Positions 35,022 to 44,242 of a stretch of DNA of 64,000 bases are shown piece after piece. The notes under the pieces were generated by a model. That model ran no database searches, had not been told where the DNA came from, and saw nothing but the letters and a program-made list of their open reading frames with translations. This stretch comes from Chitinophagales bacterium (GTDB lineage: Bacteria; Bacteroidota; Bacteroidia; Chitinophagales; UBA2359). Location of the stretch: the NCBI GenBank assembly GCA_020636475.1, contig JACJXU010000001.1, positions 496,001 through 560,000 on the forward strand. Direction: 5' to 3'. A program made the translations under genes and the position numbers. The first letter of the stretch is position 1. Each line of letters begins with the position of its first letter.

Positions 35022-38006
35022 ATGTATCAAAAGTTTACGAAGAAATGGCTCCGTTGTATAAGCGCAATGTGGCTTATTTTGCTTGCATCACCCTTTGTGA
35101 TGGGGCAAAATATTGAAATTTCGGGAAAAGTAACCGATGCTTCTACTGGCGAAGGACTTCCCGGTGCTACGGTGGTTGTAAAAGGAACAACCATTGGTAC
35201 CGTTACCGACTTCGATGGAAATTATTCTATCAAATCACCTGCCGGCAAATCGCTGCAATTTTCCTTTGTAGGCTATGTTAGTAGCGAACAAGCCATCAAC
35301 AATCGCAGCCGTATTGACGTTGCAATGGCACCTGATGTTGAGATTTTGGACGAAGTAGTTGTAATTGGATATGGTACGGTAAAAAAAGAAGATGCAACCG
35401 GTGCTGTTGCCAAAATCACTACCAAAGATTTTCAGCAAGGAGCCTTAGTTGCACCCGACCAACTAATGGCGGGAAAAGTTGCCGGCGTAAGTATCACTTC
35501 CAATAGTGGAGAGCCCGGCGCGCAATCTACGGTGCGTATTCGTGGCGGCACTTCCCTAAATGCCAGCAACGAGCCACTATATGTAATAGACGGTGTGCCC
35601 ATTGATAATACGCCACACGACCCGGGAGGACAAGCAAAAGGACGTAATCCTTTGAGTACCATTAACCCCAGCGACATCGAAAGCATTACAGTACTAAAAG
35701 ATGCTTCCTCCACCGCTATCTATGGTTCGCGCGGAGCAAATGGTGTAGTGCTTATTACCACCAAAAAAGGAACGAGTGGACAAAGTAGTTTGTCTTACGA
35801 CACTTATTTCTCCGTTGCCAACAAAGTAAATGACCCTGACTTTTTATCAGCTAACGAGTTTTTAGCTGTAGTGACGGACAAAGCTCCGAACAAACTATCG
35901 CTTTTGGAAGATGCCAATACCAACTGGTACAATGAAATATTCCAAACCGCTTACGGTATCAATCATGCATTGAGCGTTTCCGGCGGAAATGACGGAACAA
36001 CTTATCGCGCTTCGGTAGGCTATCAGAGCTTAGATGGTATAATCAAAACTTCTAATGCGAAACGGACCAATGTAGGTATGAATCTTTCGCAAAAATTGTT
36101 TAACGACCAACTTCGTATTGATGCAAATATTAAAGGAGCTTTTACCAGAGACCGTTTTTCTGACGGCGGTGTGGTAGGATCTGCTATTAGTATGGCTCCT
36201 ACACAACCCATTTACGATGCAAACAGTAACTGGGGCGGCTATTGGGAATGGGCAAACGACTTGGGCACCAAAAATCCAATCGCTACACTCGACCTTACCC
36301 AAGAATACGGAACGGTAGCGCGCAGTATCGGAAATGTTCTTTTTGACTATAATATTCCTTTTGTGGATGGATTAAGTGCCAAATTGAACTTGGGATACGA
36401 TACCTACAACGGCGAAAGAGAGCGTTTCCAACCTTCTTACTTGCGTTCACAATTCTCCAATTTGGGCGAAATAAGAATAGAAAATGCGCACAAACTCAAT
36501 AAATTACTCGAAAGCTATTTGAACTACAAAAGAGATTTTGAAAAAAGTAAAATGGACTTCACTTTGGGTTATTCTTGGCAGCGTTTTACCAATAAATACG
36601 ATAACTTTAGAGGCACTACTTTAAGTACTGACCTTTTAGGTTTGGGAAGTGCAGCACCTGCGCAAGAAAATTATACTTATTTAACCAAAGATGCAAACAA
36701 ACTTATTTCAGTTTTTGGTCGCTTAAACTACGATTTGCACAACAAATACTTATTCACTTTCACGGTTCGCCGCGATGGTTCCTCTCGTTTTGGTCCTAAC
36801 AACCAATGGGGAACTTTCCCTTCGGCAGCCTTTGCGTGGAAAATTATGGATGAGCCATTTATGGCAGACAATACCACCTTCTCCAATTTAAAACTTCGTT
36901 TGGGTTATGGTATTGTGGGTAATCAGGATATTGCCAACTATCTTTTCTCCAGTTTCTATTCTTACAGCGATGTAGGCGCACAAGTGCAAATGGGAGACGA
37001 TTTTGTTTCTACTGTTCGCCCGAGTGGGTACGATGAAAATATTAAATGGGAACAAACGCAATCTTCCAACATCGGTTTAGACTTTGGGCTGTGGCGCGAC
37101 CGTATGACAGGCTCTATTGACCTTTACTACAAGAAAACAAACGACTTGCTGGCAACCGTTGATGTAGCTGCCGGAACAAACCTCACCAACCGTATTACTA
37201 CCAACGTAGGAAATATTGAAAACAAAGGGATAGAGTTTCAATTAGGCGGTTTTGTTATTTCCCGCAATGATCTTTCTTGGAACTTAAACTTCAATGCAGC
37301 CTACAACAAAAACAAAATTACCAACCTTACCCTTTATGATGATCCAGATTTTAAAGGTATTTTGTATGGTGATATTAGTGGAGGTGTTGGAAATAAAATC
37401 CAAATTCGCCGTGTGGACTATCCTATTGATGCCTTTTTTGTGTACGAACATAAATTAGATGCAAATGGCAATCCTATTAACGAAGGTACCGATTTGGACA
37501 TGTATGTAGATGTAAATGCAGACGGAAAAATAAACGATTTGGACAAACGTCCTTACAAACAACCTGCACCTAAAGTGATTTTGGGGTTGAGCTCTTTATT
37601 TAATGTAAGCAATTTCGACATTAGCTTTGCCTTGCGCGGCAACTTTGGCAATTACGTATATAACAACGTAGCTTCTTCTACCGGATACTACAATCGTGTT
37701 GCTACAGAACTTGTCCCCAACAACCTAAACCGCGACGTACTTACAACCAATTTTACCAAACCACAATACTTCTCCGATTACTATGTGCAAAACGCCTCTT
37801 TTGTACGTATGGACTACTTGACAGTTGGCTATACCATACCTAAAATTGGCAAATACAACAACTTATTGCGCTTGTATGTAACGGGACAAAACTTGTTTGT
37901 AATTACTGACTATACCGGCTTAGACCCTGAAATTTACAACGGAATTGACAATAACTTATATCCGCGTTCACGCAATATCATCTTTGGATTAAGTGCTAAT
38001 TTTTAG
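35022..38006 (+). CDS. SusC/RagA-family TonB-dependent outer-membrane transporter
   Basis: A protein of 994 residues. A signal sequence (to about residue 29, ...FVMGQ) is followed by a carboxypeptidase-regulatory-like domain (about 30-105; GKVTDASTGEGLPGATVVVKG), a TonB-box/plug start (VVVIGYGTVKKEDATGAV), the plug domain (about 120-235; RIRGGTSLNASNEPLYVIDG) and a 22-strand barrel ending in GLSANF with a terminal Phe. It imports ligands captured by its SusD partner, powered by TonB. No carbohydrate-active enzyme or sensor regulator adjoins it, so the substrate is unknown; it could be a glycan, peptide or other polymer. Confidence 0.96.
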   Translation: MYQKFTKKWLRCISAMWLILLASPFVMGQNIEISGKVTDASTGEGLPGATVVVKGTTIGTVTDFDGNYSIKSPAGKSLQFSFVGYVSSEQAINNRSRIDVAMAPDVEILDEVVVIGYGTVKKEDATGAVAKITTKDFQQGALVAPDQLMAGKVAGVSITSNSGEPGAQSTVRIRGGTSLNASNEPLYVIDGVPIDNTPHDPGGQAKGRNPLSTINPSDIESITVLKDASSTAIYGSRGANGVVLITTKKGTSGQSSLSYDTYFSVANKVNDPDFLSANEFLAVVTDKAPNKLSLLEDANTNWYNEIFQTAYGINHALSVSGGNDGTTYRASVGYQSLDGIIKTSNAKRTNVGMNLSQKLFNDQLRIDANIKGAFTRDRFSDGGVVGSAISMAPTQPIYDANSNWGGYWEWANDLGTKNPIATLDLTQEYGTVARSIGNVLFDYNIPFVDGLSAKLNLGYDTYNGERERFQPSYLRSQFSNLGEIRIENAHKLNKLLESYLNYKRDFEKSKMDFTLGYSWQRFTNKYDNFRGTTLSTDLLGLGSAAPAQENYTYLTKDANKLISVFGRLNYDLHNKYLFTFTVRRDGSSRFGPNNQWGTFPSAAFAWKIMDEPFMADNTTFSNLKLRLGYGIVGNQDIANYLFSSFYSYSDVGAQVQMGDDFVSTVRPSGYDENIKWEQTQSSNIGLDFGLWRDRMTGSIDLYYKKTNDLLATVDVAAGTNLTNRITTNVGNIENKGIEFQLGGFVISRNDLSWNLNFNAAYNKNKITNLTLYDDPDFKGILYGDISGGVGNKIQIRRVDYPIDAFFVYEHKLDANGNPINEGTDLDMYVDVNADGKINDLDKRPYKQPAPKVILGLSSLFNVSNFDISFALRGNFGNYVYNNVASSTGYYNRVATELVPNNLNRDVLTTNFTKPQYFSDYYVQNASFVRMDYLTVGYTIPKIGKYNNLLRLYVTGQNLFVITDYTGLDPEIYNGIDNNLYPRSRNIIFGLSANF

Positions 38007-38035
38007 TCATCTTATTTAAATAAAAAGAAAATATT

Positions 38036-39610
38036 ATGAATATGAAATATAAAATTTTATCCTTGCTGGCAATAATCGTTTTTTCGCTAAATGCCTGCAC
38101 CGATTTGGAGGAAAACCCTTACAGTTCCCTCTCGCCCAATATCGTATTTGAATCGCCGGAGAGTTATTATCAGTTTTTGGCTAAATTATATGCAGGACTT
38201 GCCGTAACCGGACAACAAGGTCCCGCAGGTAGTGCCGATATTCAAGGTATTGACGAAGGCTTTTCCAACTATGTTCGCCAATACTGGAAACTCCAAGAAC
38301 TCAGCACCGACGAAGCTGTAGTAGCTTGGGGCGATGAAGGTGTTCAGGATTTTCATTTACAAAACTGGACTCCCGCCAATCAGTTCGTTTCGGCTTTATA
38401 CAATCGCTTTTATTATCAAATAAGCCTTTGCAACGAATTTTTGCGCGAAACAAGTGCGGCTAAGTTAGCCGAAAGAGGTCAAAGCGATTTGAGTGCCACC
38501 ATAGACACATACCGCTCCGAAGCACGCTTTTTACGCGCACTTAGTTACTGGCACGCTTTGGATTTGTATGGCAATGTGCCATTTATTACCGAAAATGACA
38601 ATGTAGGAAATGCTTTACCCAAACAAGCTACACGCCAAGAAATTTTTAATTATGTAGAATCGGAATTGTTGGCGATTGAAAACAGCTTGCCCGAGCCACG
38701 TCAAAACGAATATGGTCGTGCAGACAAAGCAGCGGCTTGGATGTTGTTGGCAAAATTGTACCAAAATGCTAGTGTTTATATCAATCAGGACAAAAACACC
38801 GAATGTATTACTTATTGTAACAAAATTATTAATTCCAACTACAGTTTAGCCGGCGAATATCGCTTGAATTTTGTGGCGGACAATAATAATTCTCCCGAAA
38901 TTATTTTTCCTGTAACACAAGATGGTATCCATACCCAAACTTGGGGCGGCACTACTTTTTTAGTTCACGCAGCTGTCGGTGGCAGTATGATTCCAACCGA
39001 TTACGGAATTAATGGCGGCTGGGGCGGTATTCGTAGCACCAGTGCTTTGGTAAATCAATTTCCCGATGAAACCGGTGCCATAGATAGTCGCGCGATGTTT
39101 TACACCAACGGGCAAAACAAAGAAATTGCCGACCTTACGCAATTTACCGATGGATATGCCATTGTAAAATACACCAACATAACCTCCGACGGTCAGCCCG
39201 GAAGCGATGGAACACATACCGACACCGACTTTCCGATGTTCCGTTTAGCCGATGCATACTTGATGTACGCCGAGTCCGTAGTACGCGGTGGTTCCGGCGG
39301 CGATATGGGAACTGCCGTTGGCTTGGTAAATCAGTTGCGCGAGCGCGCTTACGGCAACGCTTCGGGCGATATTACTGCGGGCGATTTGAATTTAGATTTT
39401 ATTTTGGCAGAGCGTTCCAGAGAATTGTACTGGGAGTGTCATCGCAGAACAGATTTGATACGCTTTAACAAATTTACCGAAAATGGTATTTGGCCATGGA
39501 AAGGCGGCGTAGAAGGAGGAACAACTACAGATGCACACCTTAATTTGTATCCCATTCCTGCTTCAGACCTTATTGCCAATTCCAACTTGCAACAAAACCC
39601 GAAATACTAA
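38036..39610 (+). CDS. SusD/RagB-family nutrient-binding lipoprotein
   Basis: A protein of 524 residues, 29 bases after the SusC-like gene and clearly in the same operon. The lipobox SLNAC with CTDLEENP fits outer-leaflet lipid anchoring. The N-terminal helical TPR-like part (ARFLRALSYWHALDLYGNVPF, near 160-185) and the C-terminal segment (LAERSRELYWECHRRTDLIRF and LYPIPASDL ... QNP) are family hallmarks. It caps the SusC barrel and captures ligand at the cell surface. Translation could start at the first or the second Met; both give a signal peptide. Confidence 0.96.
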   Translation: MNMKYKILSLLAIIVFSLNACTDLEENPYSSLSPNIVFESPESYYQFLAKLYAGLAVTGQQGPAGSADIQGIDEGFSNYVRQYWKLQELSTDEAVVAWGDEGVQDFHLQNWTPANQFVSALYNRFYYQISLCNEFLRETSAAKLAERGQSDLSATIDTYRSEARFLRALSYWHALDLYGNVPFITENDNVGNALPKQATRQEIFNYVESELLAIENSLPEPRQNEYGRADKAAAWMLLAKLYQNASVYINQDKNTECITYCNKIINSNYSLAGEYRLNFVADNNNSPEIIFPVTQDGIHTQTWGGTTFLVHAAVGGSMIPTDYGINGGWGGIRSTSALVNQFPDETGAIDSRAMFYTNGQNKEIADLTQFTDGYAIVKYTNITSDGQPGSDGTHTDTDFPMFRLADAYLMYAESVVRGGSGGDMGTAVGLVNQLRERAYGNASGDITAGDLNLDFILAERSRELYWECHRRTDLIRFNKFTENGIWPWKGGVEGGTTTDAHLNLYPIPASDLIANSNLQQNPKY

Positions 39611-39630
39611 GTAACATTAAATATTTGTTT

Positions 39631-39660
39631 AAAAGCCGCCTCGTTTCTGAGGCGGCTTTT
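39631..39660 (+). terminator. Terminator of the SusC/SusD operon
   Basis: AAAAGCCGCCTC (39631-39642) pairs perfectly with GAGGCGGCTTTT (39649-39660), loop of 6, then more T. Confidence 0.92.
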
Positions 39661-39752
39661 TTATTGTACCTTCTTGAAATACGCTCATTTCAACAACTAT
39701 TTTTCCCAATCCATGTTATATTACTTTAGCTAATAAACAACACCACAAACCT

Positions 39753-40019
39753 ATGGAAAACTACGATACCCTTTCCGAAGCCATCAATGCACTAAGAAAG
39801 CAAGGCTATGTAGAAGATTTCAACTTACAAACAGATGCCCTTGTTTGTAGAGATACCAAAATGCTACACAATGAATTTACAATAGATAAATATTTTCGCT
39901 TTGAGGGAAATTCCAATCCCGATGATTCTTCTATATTGTACGCCATTTCATCTGAAAAACACCAACGCAAAGGCATTTTGGTTAATGCTTACGGCGTGTA
40001 TGCTGAAGATATTACTTAG
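39753..40019 (+). CDS. Small conserved Bacteroidota protein
   Basis: A protein of 88 residues. It belongs to a small family common in Bacteroidota with the pattern YDTLSEAINALRKQGYVEDFNL ... FRFEG..NPDDSSILYAIS and a terminal GVYAED; databases often label it phosphoribosylpyrophosphate synthetase, which has no support from its size or motifs. Relatives I recall continue about ten residues further (a short helix after GVYAED), so this copy may be slightly clipped at its C-terminus, where the sequence next to the defence cassette begins. Function is unknown. Confidence 0.75.
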   Translation: MENYDTLSEAINALRKQGYVEDFNLQTDALVCRDTKMLHNEFTIDKYFRFEGNSNPDDSSILYAISSEKHQRKGILVNAYGVYAEDIT

Positions 40020-40167
40020 TGTAAAAATCCAACCGCACAAACAGCACATTTGGTTTTTGCCAATGCTGGAATTGAAAAAAGAAATGTAAAGTAAATAGAA
40101 TAAAATGAGTTGAAAATATTTATCTTGAAACTTGATTAAAAATCAAAAACTGAATAACGACCACAAT

Positions 40168-43100
40168 ATGAACAAGACAAATACACTTATAAACAACTTT
40201 TCTTCCGACAACCTCATTGCGTTTTTGAGAAGTTCGATTCCATCATTCAAACCAGAAAATGAAGAATTAGACCATTTATTTCCAGAAGATATTTGCAATA
40301 AATACGAATCTATTGTCAAAATTGGGGAGGCTAAAGTTGACAAAGACGACCTCATTGTTATTGCTTCAAAAACGACCGAACCATTAACCGAAAGAACAGG
40401 AAAGAAAAACCAATACGAAATTGCCAAAAAAATCCTGAAACACGAAGTAAAAGATGCAGCGTTATTTGTGTTTTTTGACAGCAAAGGTAATTTCAGGTTC
40501 AGTTTTGTTAAAGCCAATTATTTAGGTACTAAAAGAGAGTTTACAGAATACAAGCGTTACACCTATTTTGTATCACCTAAACAAACCAACAAGACTTTTA
40601 TTAAACAAGTAGGTAGCTGTGGTTTCAGCTCTTTAGATGAAATTATAGAAGCCTTTAGTGTAGAACCACTAAACAAGCAGTTCTATCAGGAAATAGCCAA
40701 AGCCTTTTATGAGTTAATTGGTGGTAAGTACAAACAAGGCACTAAAACCATTAATGCAGATAATCCACAATTGGTTTTACCATCAACACCTTTAAAGGAC
40801 AACCGCAAAATTTACCAAGAGTTTGCAGTGCGCTTGATAGGTCGTACCATATTCTGTTGGTTTCTAAAGAATAAAAAGTCAGAAGCTGGCATCCCATTAA
40901 TTCCGGAAACGTGGTTATCATCAAACACTGTAGTAGACGTTAACAATCAGCAACACGACTATTACCACTCGGTATTGGAAAAACTATTCTTTTTGGTACT
41001 CAACAAACGAGAAGAAGACCGTAAAGACTATACTCTACCACAAGACGCCAACATCATCCCTTTCTTAAACGGTGGTTTGTTTGAAGCGCATCCAGACGAT
41101 TTCTTCCCAACCGATAGTCAAGGCATACATCAAATTTCATTCGGACTTAAAATTCCTAATTCGTGGTTTTTAGAGCTATTTAAAGTCTTGGAACAATACA
41201 ACTTTACCATTGATGAAAACAGCATTTATGATGCCGAAGTAAGTATTGACCCAGAAATGTTAGGAACTATCTTTGAAAACCTTTTGGCAGAAATAGACCC
41301 AGATACTGAAAAAAGCGCACGTAAAGCCACTGGTAGCTTTTACACACCAAGAGAGATTGTAGATTATATGGTAGAACAATCATTGGTGCAATATCTAAAA
41401 ACCAAAACAGCTATTGAGGATGAAGAAGCGTTAGAGCGACTTTTCAAGGAAGGTCAAGAAACCAATGAAGAAGACACCTTTAGCACCAAAGAGAAAGACC
41501 AAATATTACAAGCATTAAGCGATGTTAAGATTTTAGATCCTGCGTGTGGCTCGGGAGCATTCCCAATGGGTGCATTACATAAAATTATTTTAGCCCTTAA
41601 AAAGTTAGACCCAGGCGCAAAATGGTGGAAACAAAAACAGCTCGAAAAGGTAAATAACGCCCTAATACGTAGCCAACTTAAAGAAAAGTTGGATGCCGCT
41701 ACAAGCGACTACGCACGTAAATTGGGCGTGATACAACATTCTATTTATGGCGTAGATATACAACCCATTGCTTCCGAAATCTCAAAACTACGTAGTTTTC
41801 TCTCTTTGGTAATAGATGAAAACATAGACGACACGGCTATAAACCGTGGTATTGAACCCTTGCCTAACTTGGAGTTTAAATTTGTAACCGCCAATACGCT
41901 TATTGGTTTGCCTGAAGAACAAGGACAACAAATAAGTATGTTCGATAATTATGAAGAACTTCAACTTTTAGAGCAACTACGTGCAGACTACCTACAAAGC
42001 TCTGGTAAGAAAAAAGAAAAGATAAAAGAGCGTTTTTTAAGGGTACAAAAAAAGGCATTTAAAAACGAGCATAATTTATTTGCCGATACTAACAGCCGAA
42101 GCTACAAGCTTATTAGCTGGAACCCTTTTAGTAATGAAGCCTCATCTTGGTTTGACCCACAATGGATGTATGGTGTAGAAAAATTTGATATTGTTATTGG
42201 GAATCCGCCTTATGTAAATGTTGAGAAAATTGATAACTCTATTAAAAGTGTTATTAAAGAGTTTAAAACAGCATTTCAAAAATATGACCTTTATGTCTTA
42301 TTCTATGAAAAAGGATTAGACTTATTGAGCAATAATGGTGTTTTAAGTTATATAACCTCAAATAAATTCCTTTCTCAAGGCTATGGTTTTAAGTTAAGGC
42401 AGTTATTTTTAAATTTTAAAATCAATAGAATAGTTAATTTTAATTTTGATGTTTTTGATGCAGCTACTGTTCGTACCTGTATTTTCGAAATCACTAAAAT
42501 ACCTATTAAAATTAACGATATAAAAGTTATAGACGTCAATGTTGAGGCTGACAAATATCTCTTTGATAATAGAACTTACAATTATATTGCCCAAAACATA
42601 TTTAAAGAAACCGATAGTAATAATTTTCGTATAAATTTAACTAAAGAAAAAATTGATTTATTAAAAAAAATATCTTCTGACACATATAGAGTTGATGACA
42701 TCTGCTCTGTTAATTATGGATTAAGGCCAAGTAGTGAAAAATTAGGATTAAAAAAAGAATCCTTTATTTATGACTCAAATAAAGATGGTAAATATAAACC
42801 TTACTTTGAAGGAAAGGATATGGGTTATTGGCTCATTAAAAAAAATAGTTTTTTAGATTACAGACCAGATATAATGTATAATCCAATGTTTAGTGAACTA
42901 TTTGAAAATATAAAATTAGTTGGATTAAGGACATTAAGTGATATAGGTAAATTGAGGTTTATTTTCGATAAGGATGGTTACTATTGTAATGATTCGGTTG
43001 TTATATTGTCATTATGGAAAGATTTTGAAAATGTTAATTACCAAACGGTCAAAAGATTAATTACTGATGATAAAATTGAGATTTCTAAAAATTATAATCT

Positions 43101-43407
43101 TAATTATCTGCAAGGTATATTAAACTCTAAATTAATTAAGTTTTATGTAAATGAACTTCTTTATGATGGAACACATTTTTACCCAAACCATATGAAGCAG
43201 CTACCAATTAAAAAATATAATAGCAATAATGAAATTGAAAGTTTGGTTGTTGAAATTAGAAATAAAAATGAACAATATTGTGATGATTTAATTATAAGCT
43301 TAGACATCCTAATCTACAAACTCTATAACCTCACCCACCAAGAAGTATTGCTTATAGACCCAACGTTTAATTTAACAGAAGAAGCATATAATAATTACCA
43401 AGTGTAA
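40168..43407 (+). CDS. Eco57I-like N6-adenine DNA methyltransferase (restriction-modification type)
   Basis: A protein of 1079 residues. Motif I reads LDPACGSGAFPMGALH (about 455) and motif IV GNPPYVNVE (about 677), marking a gamma-type N6-adenine methyltransferase of the Eco57I class. The N-terminal about 330 residues form the conserved accessory domain seen in large single-chain enzymes of this class (LTERTGKKNQYEIAKKIL, FFDSKGNFRFSFVK); a PD-(D/E)xK nuclease is not evident there. The C-terminal about 400 residues should recognise the DNA target and are visibly more AT-rich than the rest. ATG at 40168 is preferred to a TTG at 40132. It heads a cassette with AbiE genes and a PLD-helicase and is probably the modification half of a restriction-like system. 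Confidence 0.9.
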   Translation: MNKTNTLINNFSSDNLIAFLRSSIPSFKPENEELDHLFPEDICNKYESIVKIGEAKVDKDDLIVIASKTTEPLTERTGKKNQYEIAKKILKHEVKDAALFVFFDSKGNFRFSFVKANYLGTKREFTEYKRYTYFVSPKQTNKTFIKQVGSCGFSSLDEIIEAFSVEPLNKQFYQEIAKAFYELIGGKYKQGTKTINADNPQLVLPSTPLKDNRKIYQEFAVRLIGRTIFCWFLKNKKSEAGIPLIPETWLSSNTVVDVNNQQHDYYHSVLEKLFFLVLNKREEDRKDYTLPQDANIIPFLNGGLFEAHPDDFFPTDSQGIHQISFGLKIPNSWFLELFKVLEQYNFTIDENSIYDAEVSIDPEMLGTIFENLLAEIDPDTEKSARKATGSFYTPREIVDYMVEQSLVQYLKTKTAIEDEEALERLFKEGQETNEEDTFSTKEKDQILQALSDVKILDPACGSGAFPMGALHKIILALKKLDPGAKWWKQKQLEKVNNALIRSQLKEKLDAATSDYARKLGVIQHSIYGVDIQPIASEISKLRSFLSLVIDENIDDTAINRGIEPLPNLEFKFVTANTLIGLPEEQGQQISMFDNYEELQLLEQLRADYLQSSGKKKEKIKERFLRVQKKAFKNEHNLFADTNSRSYKLISWNPFSNEASSWFDPQWMYGVEKFDIVIGNPPYVNVEKIDNSIKSVIKEFKTAFQKYDLYVLFYEKGLDLLSNNGVLSYITSNKFLSQGYGFKLRQLFLNFKINRIVNFNFDVFDAATVRTCIFEITKIPIKINDIKVIDVNVEADKYLFDNRTYNYIAQNIFKETDSNNFRINLTKEKIDLLKKISSDTYRVDDICSVNYGLRPSSEKLGLKKESFIYDSNKDGKYKPYFEGKDMGYWLIKKNSFLDYRPDIMYNPMFSELFENIKLVGLRTLSDIGKLRFIFDKDGYYCNDSVVILSLWKDFENVNYQTVKRLITDDKIEISKNYNLNYLQGILNSKLIKFYVNELLYDGTHFYPNHMKQLPIKKYNSNNEIESLVVEIRNKNEQYCDDLIISLDILIYKLYNLTHQEVLLIDPTFNLTEEAYNNYQV

Positions 43408-43636
43408 CACCTTGTAACGTTTTTAGCATAGTTTAGTTACAAATAGTTGTAAAATAGGTTACAAAAACAAGGTACTATTTGAATTTGAAGAGCATAGACT
43501 TGTAAGTTTCATAGCATAAATAACTCACAAATAGTTGCAAATAACTTACAGTACTTAATTAGTAACAAAAAGTAACAATTGTTGTAACAAAAAGTATTAT
43601 CTTTACGTTACAAAAAAATACAAATAGCGTTACAAA
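43408..43636 (+). promoter_or_regulatory. Repeat-rich control region before the AbiE-like genes
   Basis: A 229-base gap with many short repeats: GTTACAAA and GTAACAAAAAGTA occur several times, ACAAATAGTTG occurs twice, and AACAATTGTTG forms a small palindrome at about 43574-43584. TATCTTTA (43598-43605) resembles a -7 element. AbiEi-type antitoxins repress their own promoters by binding repeats, so this is a good candidate operator for the gene that follows; that role is inferred. Confidence 0.5.
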
Positions 43637-44242
43637 ATGTATAGTTTAGATAATCAAATATTAGAGAAGATAAATAGTCATAAAGACAGCCATATCTTTG
43701 TATATAACGATTTTGACACGCTTGCCAACCCAACAGCTATAAGGGTTGCAATGCATAGATTGGTAAAAAAAGGTGTGTTAGAACGCATTATACCAGGACT
43801 TTTTGTAAAGCCTACAACCAGTAAACTATTAAATAAAACCATTAGCCCCAATTTAGATAAAGTAGCTCACGCTATTGCACGTAAAGACAACGCCAAAATA
43901 ACACCCACAGGTGTCTTTGCATTATATGCATTGGGTTTAAGCACACAAATACCGCTTAATATGGTGTACTTAACAGATGGCAAAGCAAGAAAAATAAAAG
44001 TAGGCAGAAGCACCATTGTATTTAAAAAATCGAGTCCCAAAAAACTGGCATTAAAGGGTAAAATAAGTAAGCTTGCTATTTTGGCTATGAGTGAAATTGG
44101 TAAAGACCATTTAAAACCTACAGAGATTGATAAAATTATGAGTGCTCTAAAAGAAGAAGATATAGACGATTTAAAACACGATTTATTGTTAGCACCACAA
44201 TGGATTGCGGAAACTATAACTAAAGAATTGGAAAATGAGTAA
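43637..44242 (+). CDS. AbiEi-like antitoxin (DUF6088 family)
   Basis: A protein of 201 residues. The N-terminal winged-helix region (about 15-70; FDTLANPTAIRVAMHRLVKKGVLERIIPGLFVKP) is the DNA-binding domain of the AbiEi/DUF6088 group, and the C-terminal part (about 75-200; ITPTGVFALYALGLSTQIP) is its dimerisation and antitoxin domain. In AbiE systems the antitoxin represses the operon and blocks the toxin at the expression or activity level. The stop overlaps the start of the toxin gene by 8 bases, so the two are translationally coupled. Confidence 0.85.
   Translation: MYSLDNQILEKINSHKDSHIFVYNDFDTLANPTAIRVAMHRLVKKGVLERIIPGLFVKPTTSKLLNKTISPNLDKVAHAIARKDNAKITPTGVFALYALGLSTQIPLNMVYLTDGKARKIKVGRSTIVFKKSSPKKLALKGKISKLAILAMSEIGKDHLKPTEIDKIMSALKEEDIDDLKHDLLLAPQWIAETITKELENE

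Noticed and set aside
39753..40019. Phosphoribosylpyrophosphate synthetase
   Set aside because: The family label exists in databases, but the protein is only 88 residues and has none of the PRPP synthetase motifs.
40168..43407. DISARM, BREX or type I restriction locus
   Set aside because: No DrmB (DUF1998), BrxC/PglZ or HsdS/HsdR partners are present; the gene set is methyltransferase, AbiEi, AbiEii and PLD-helicase.
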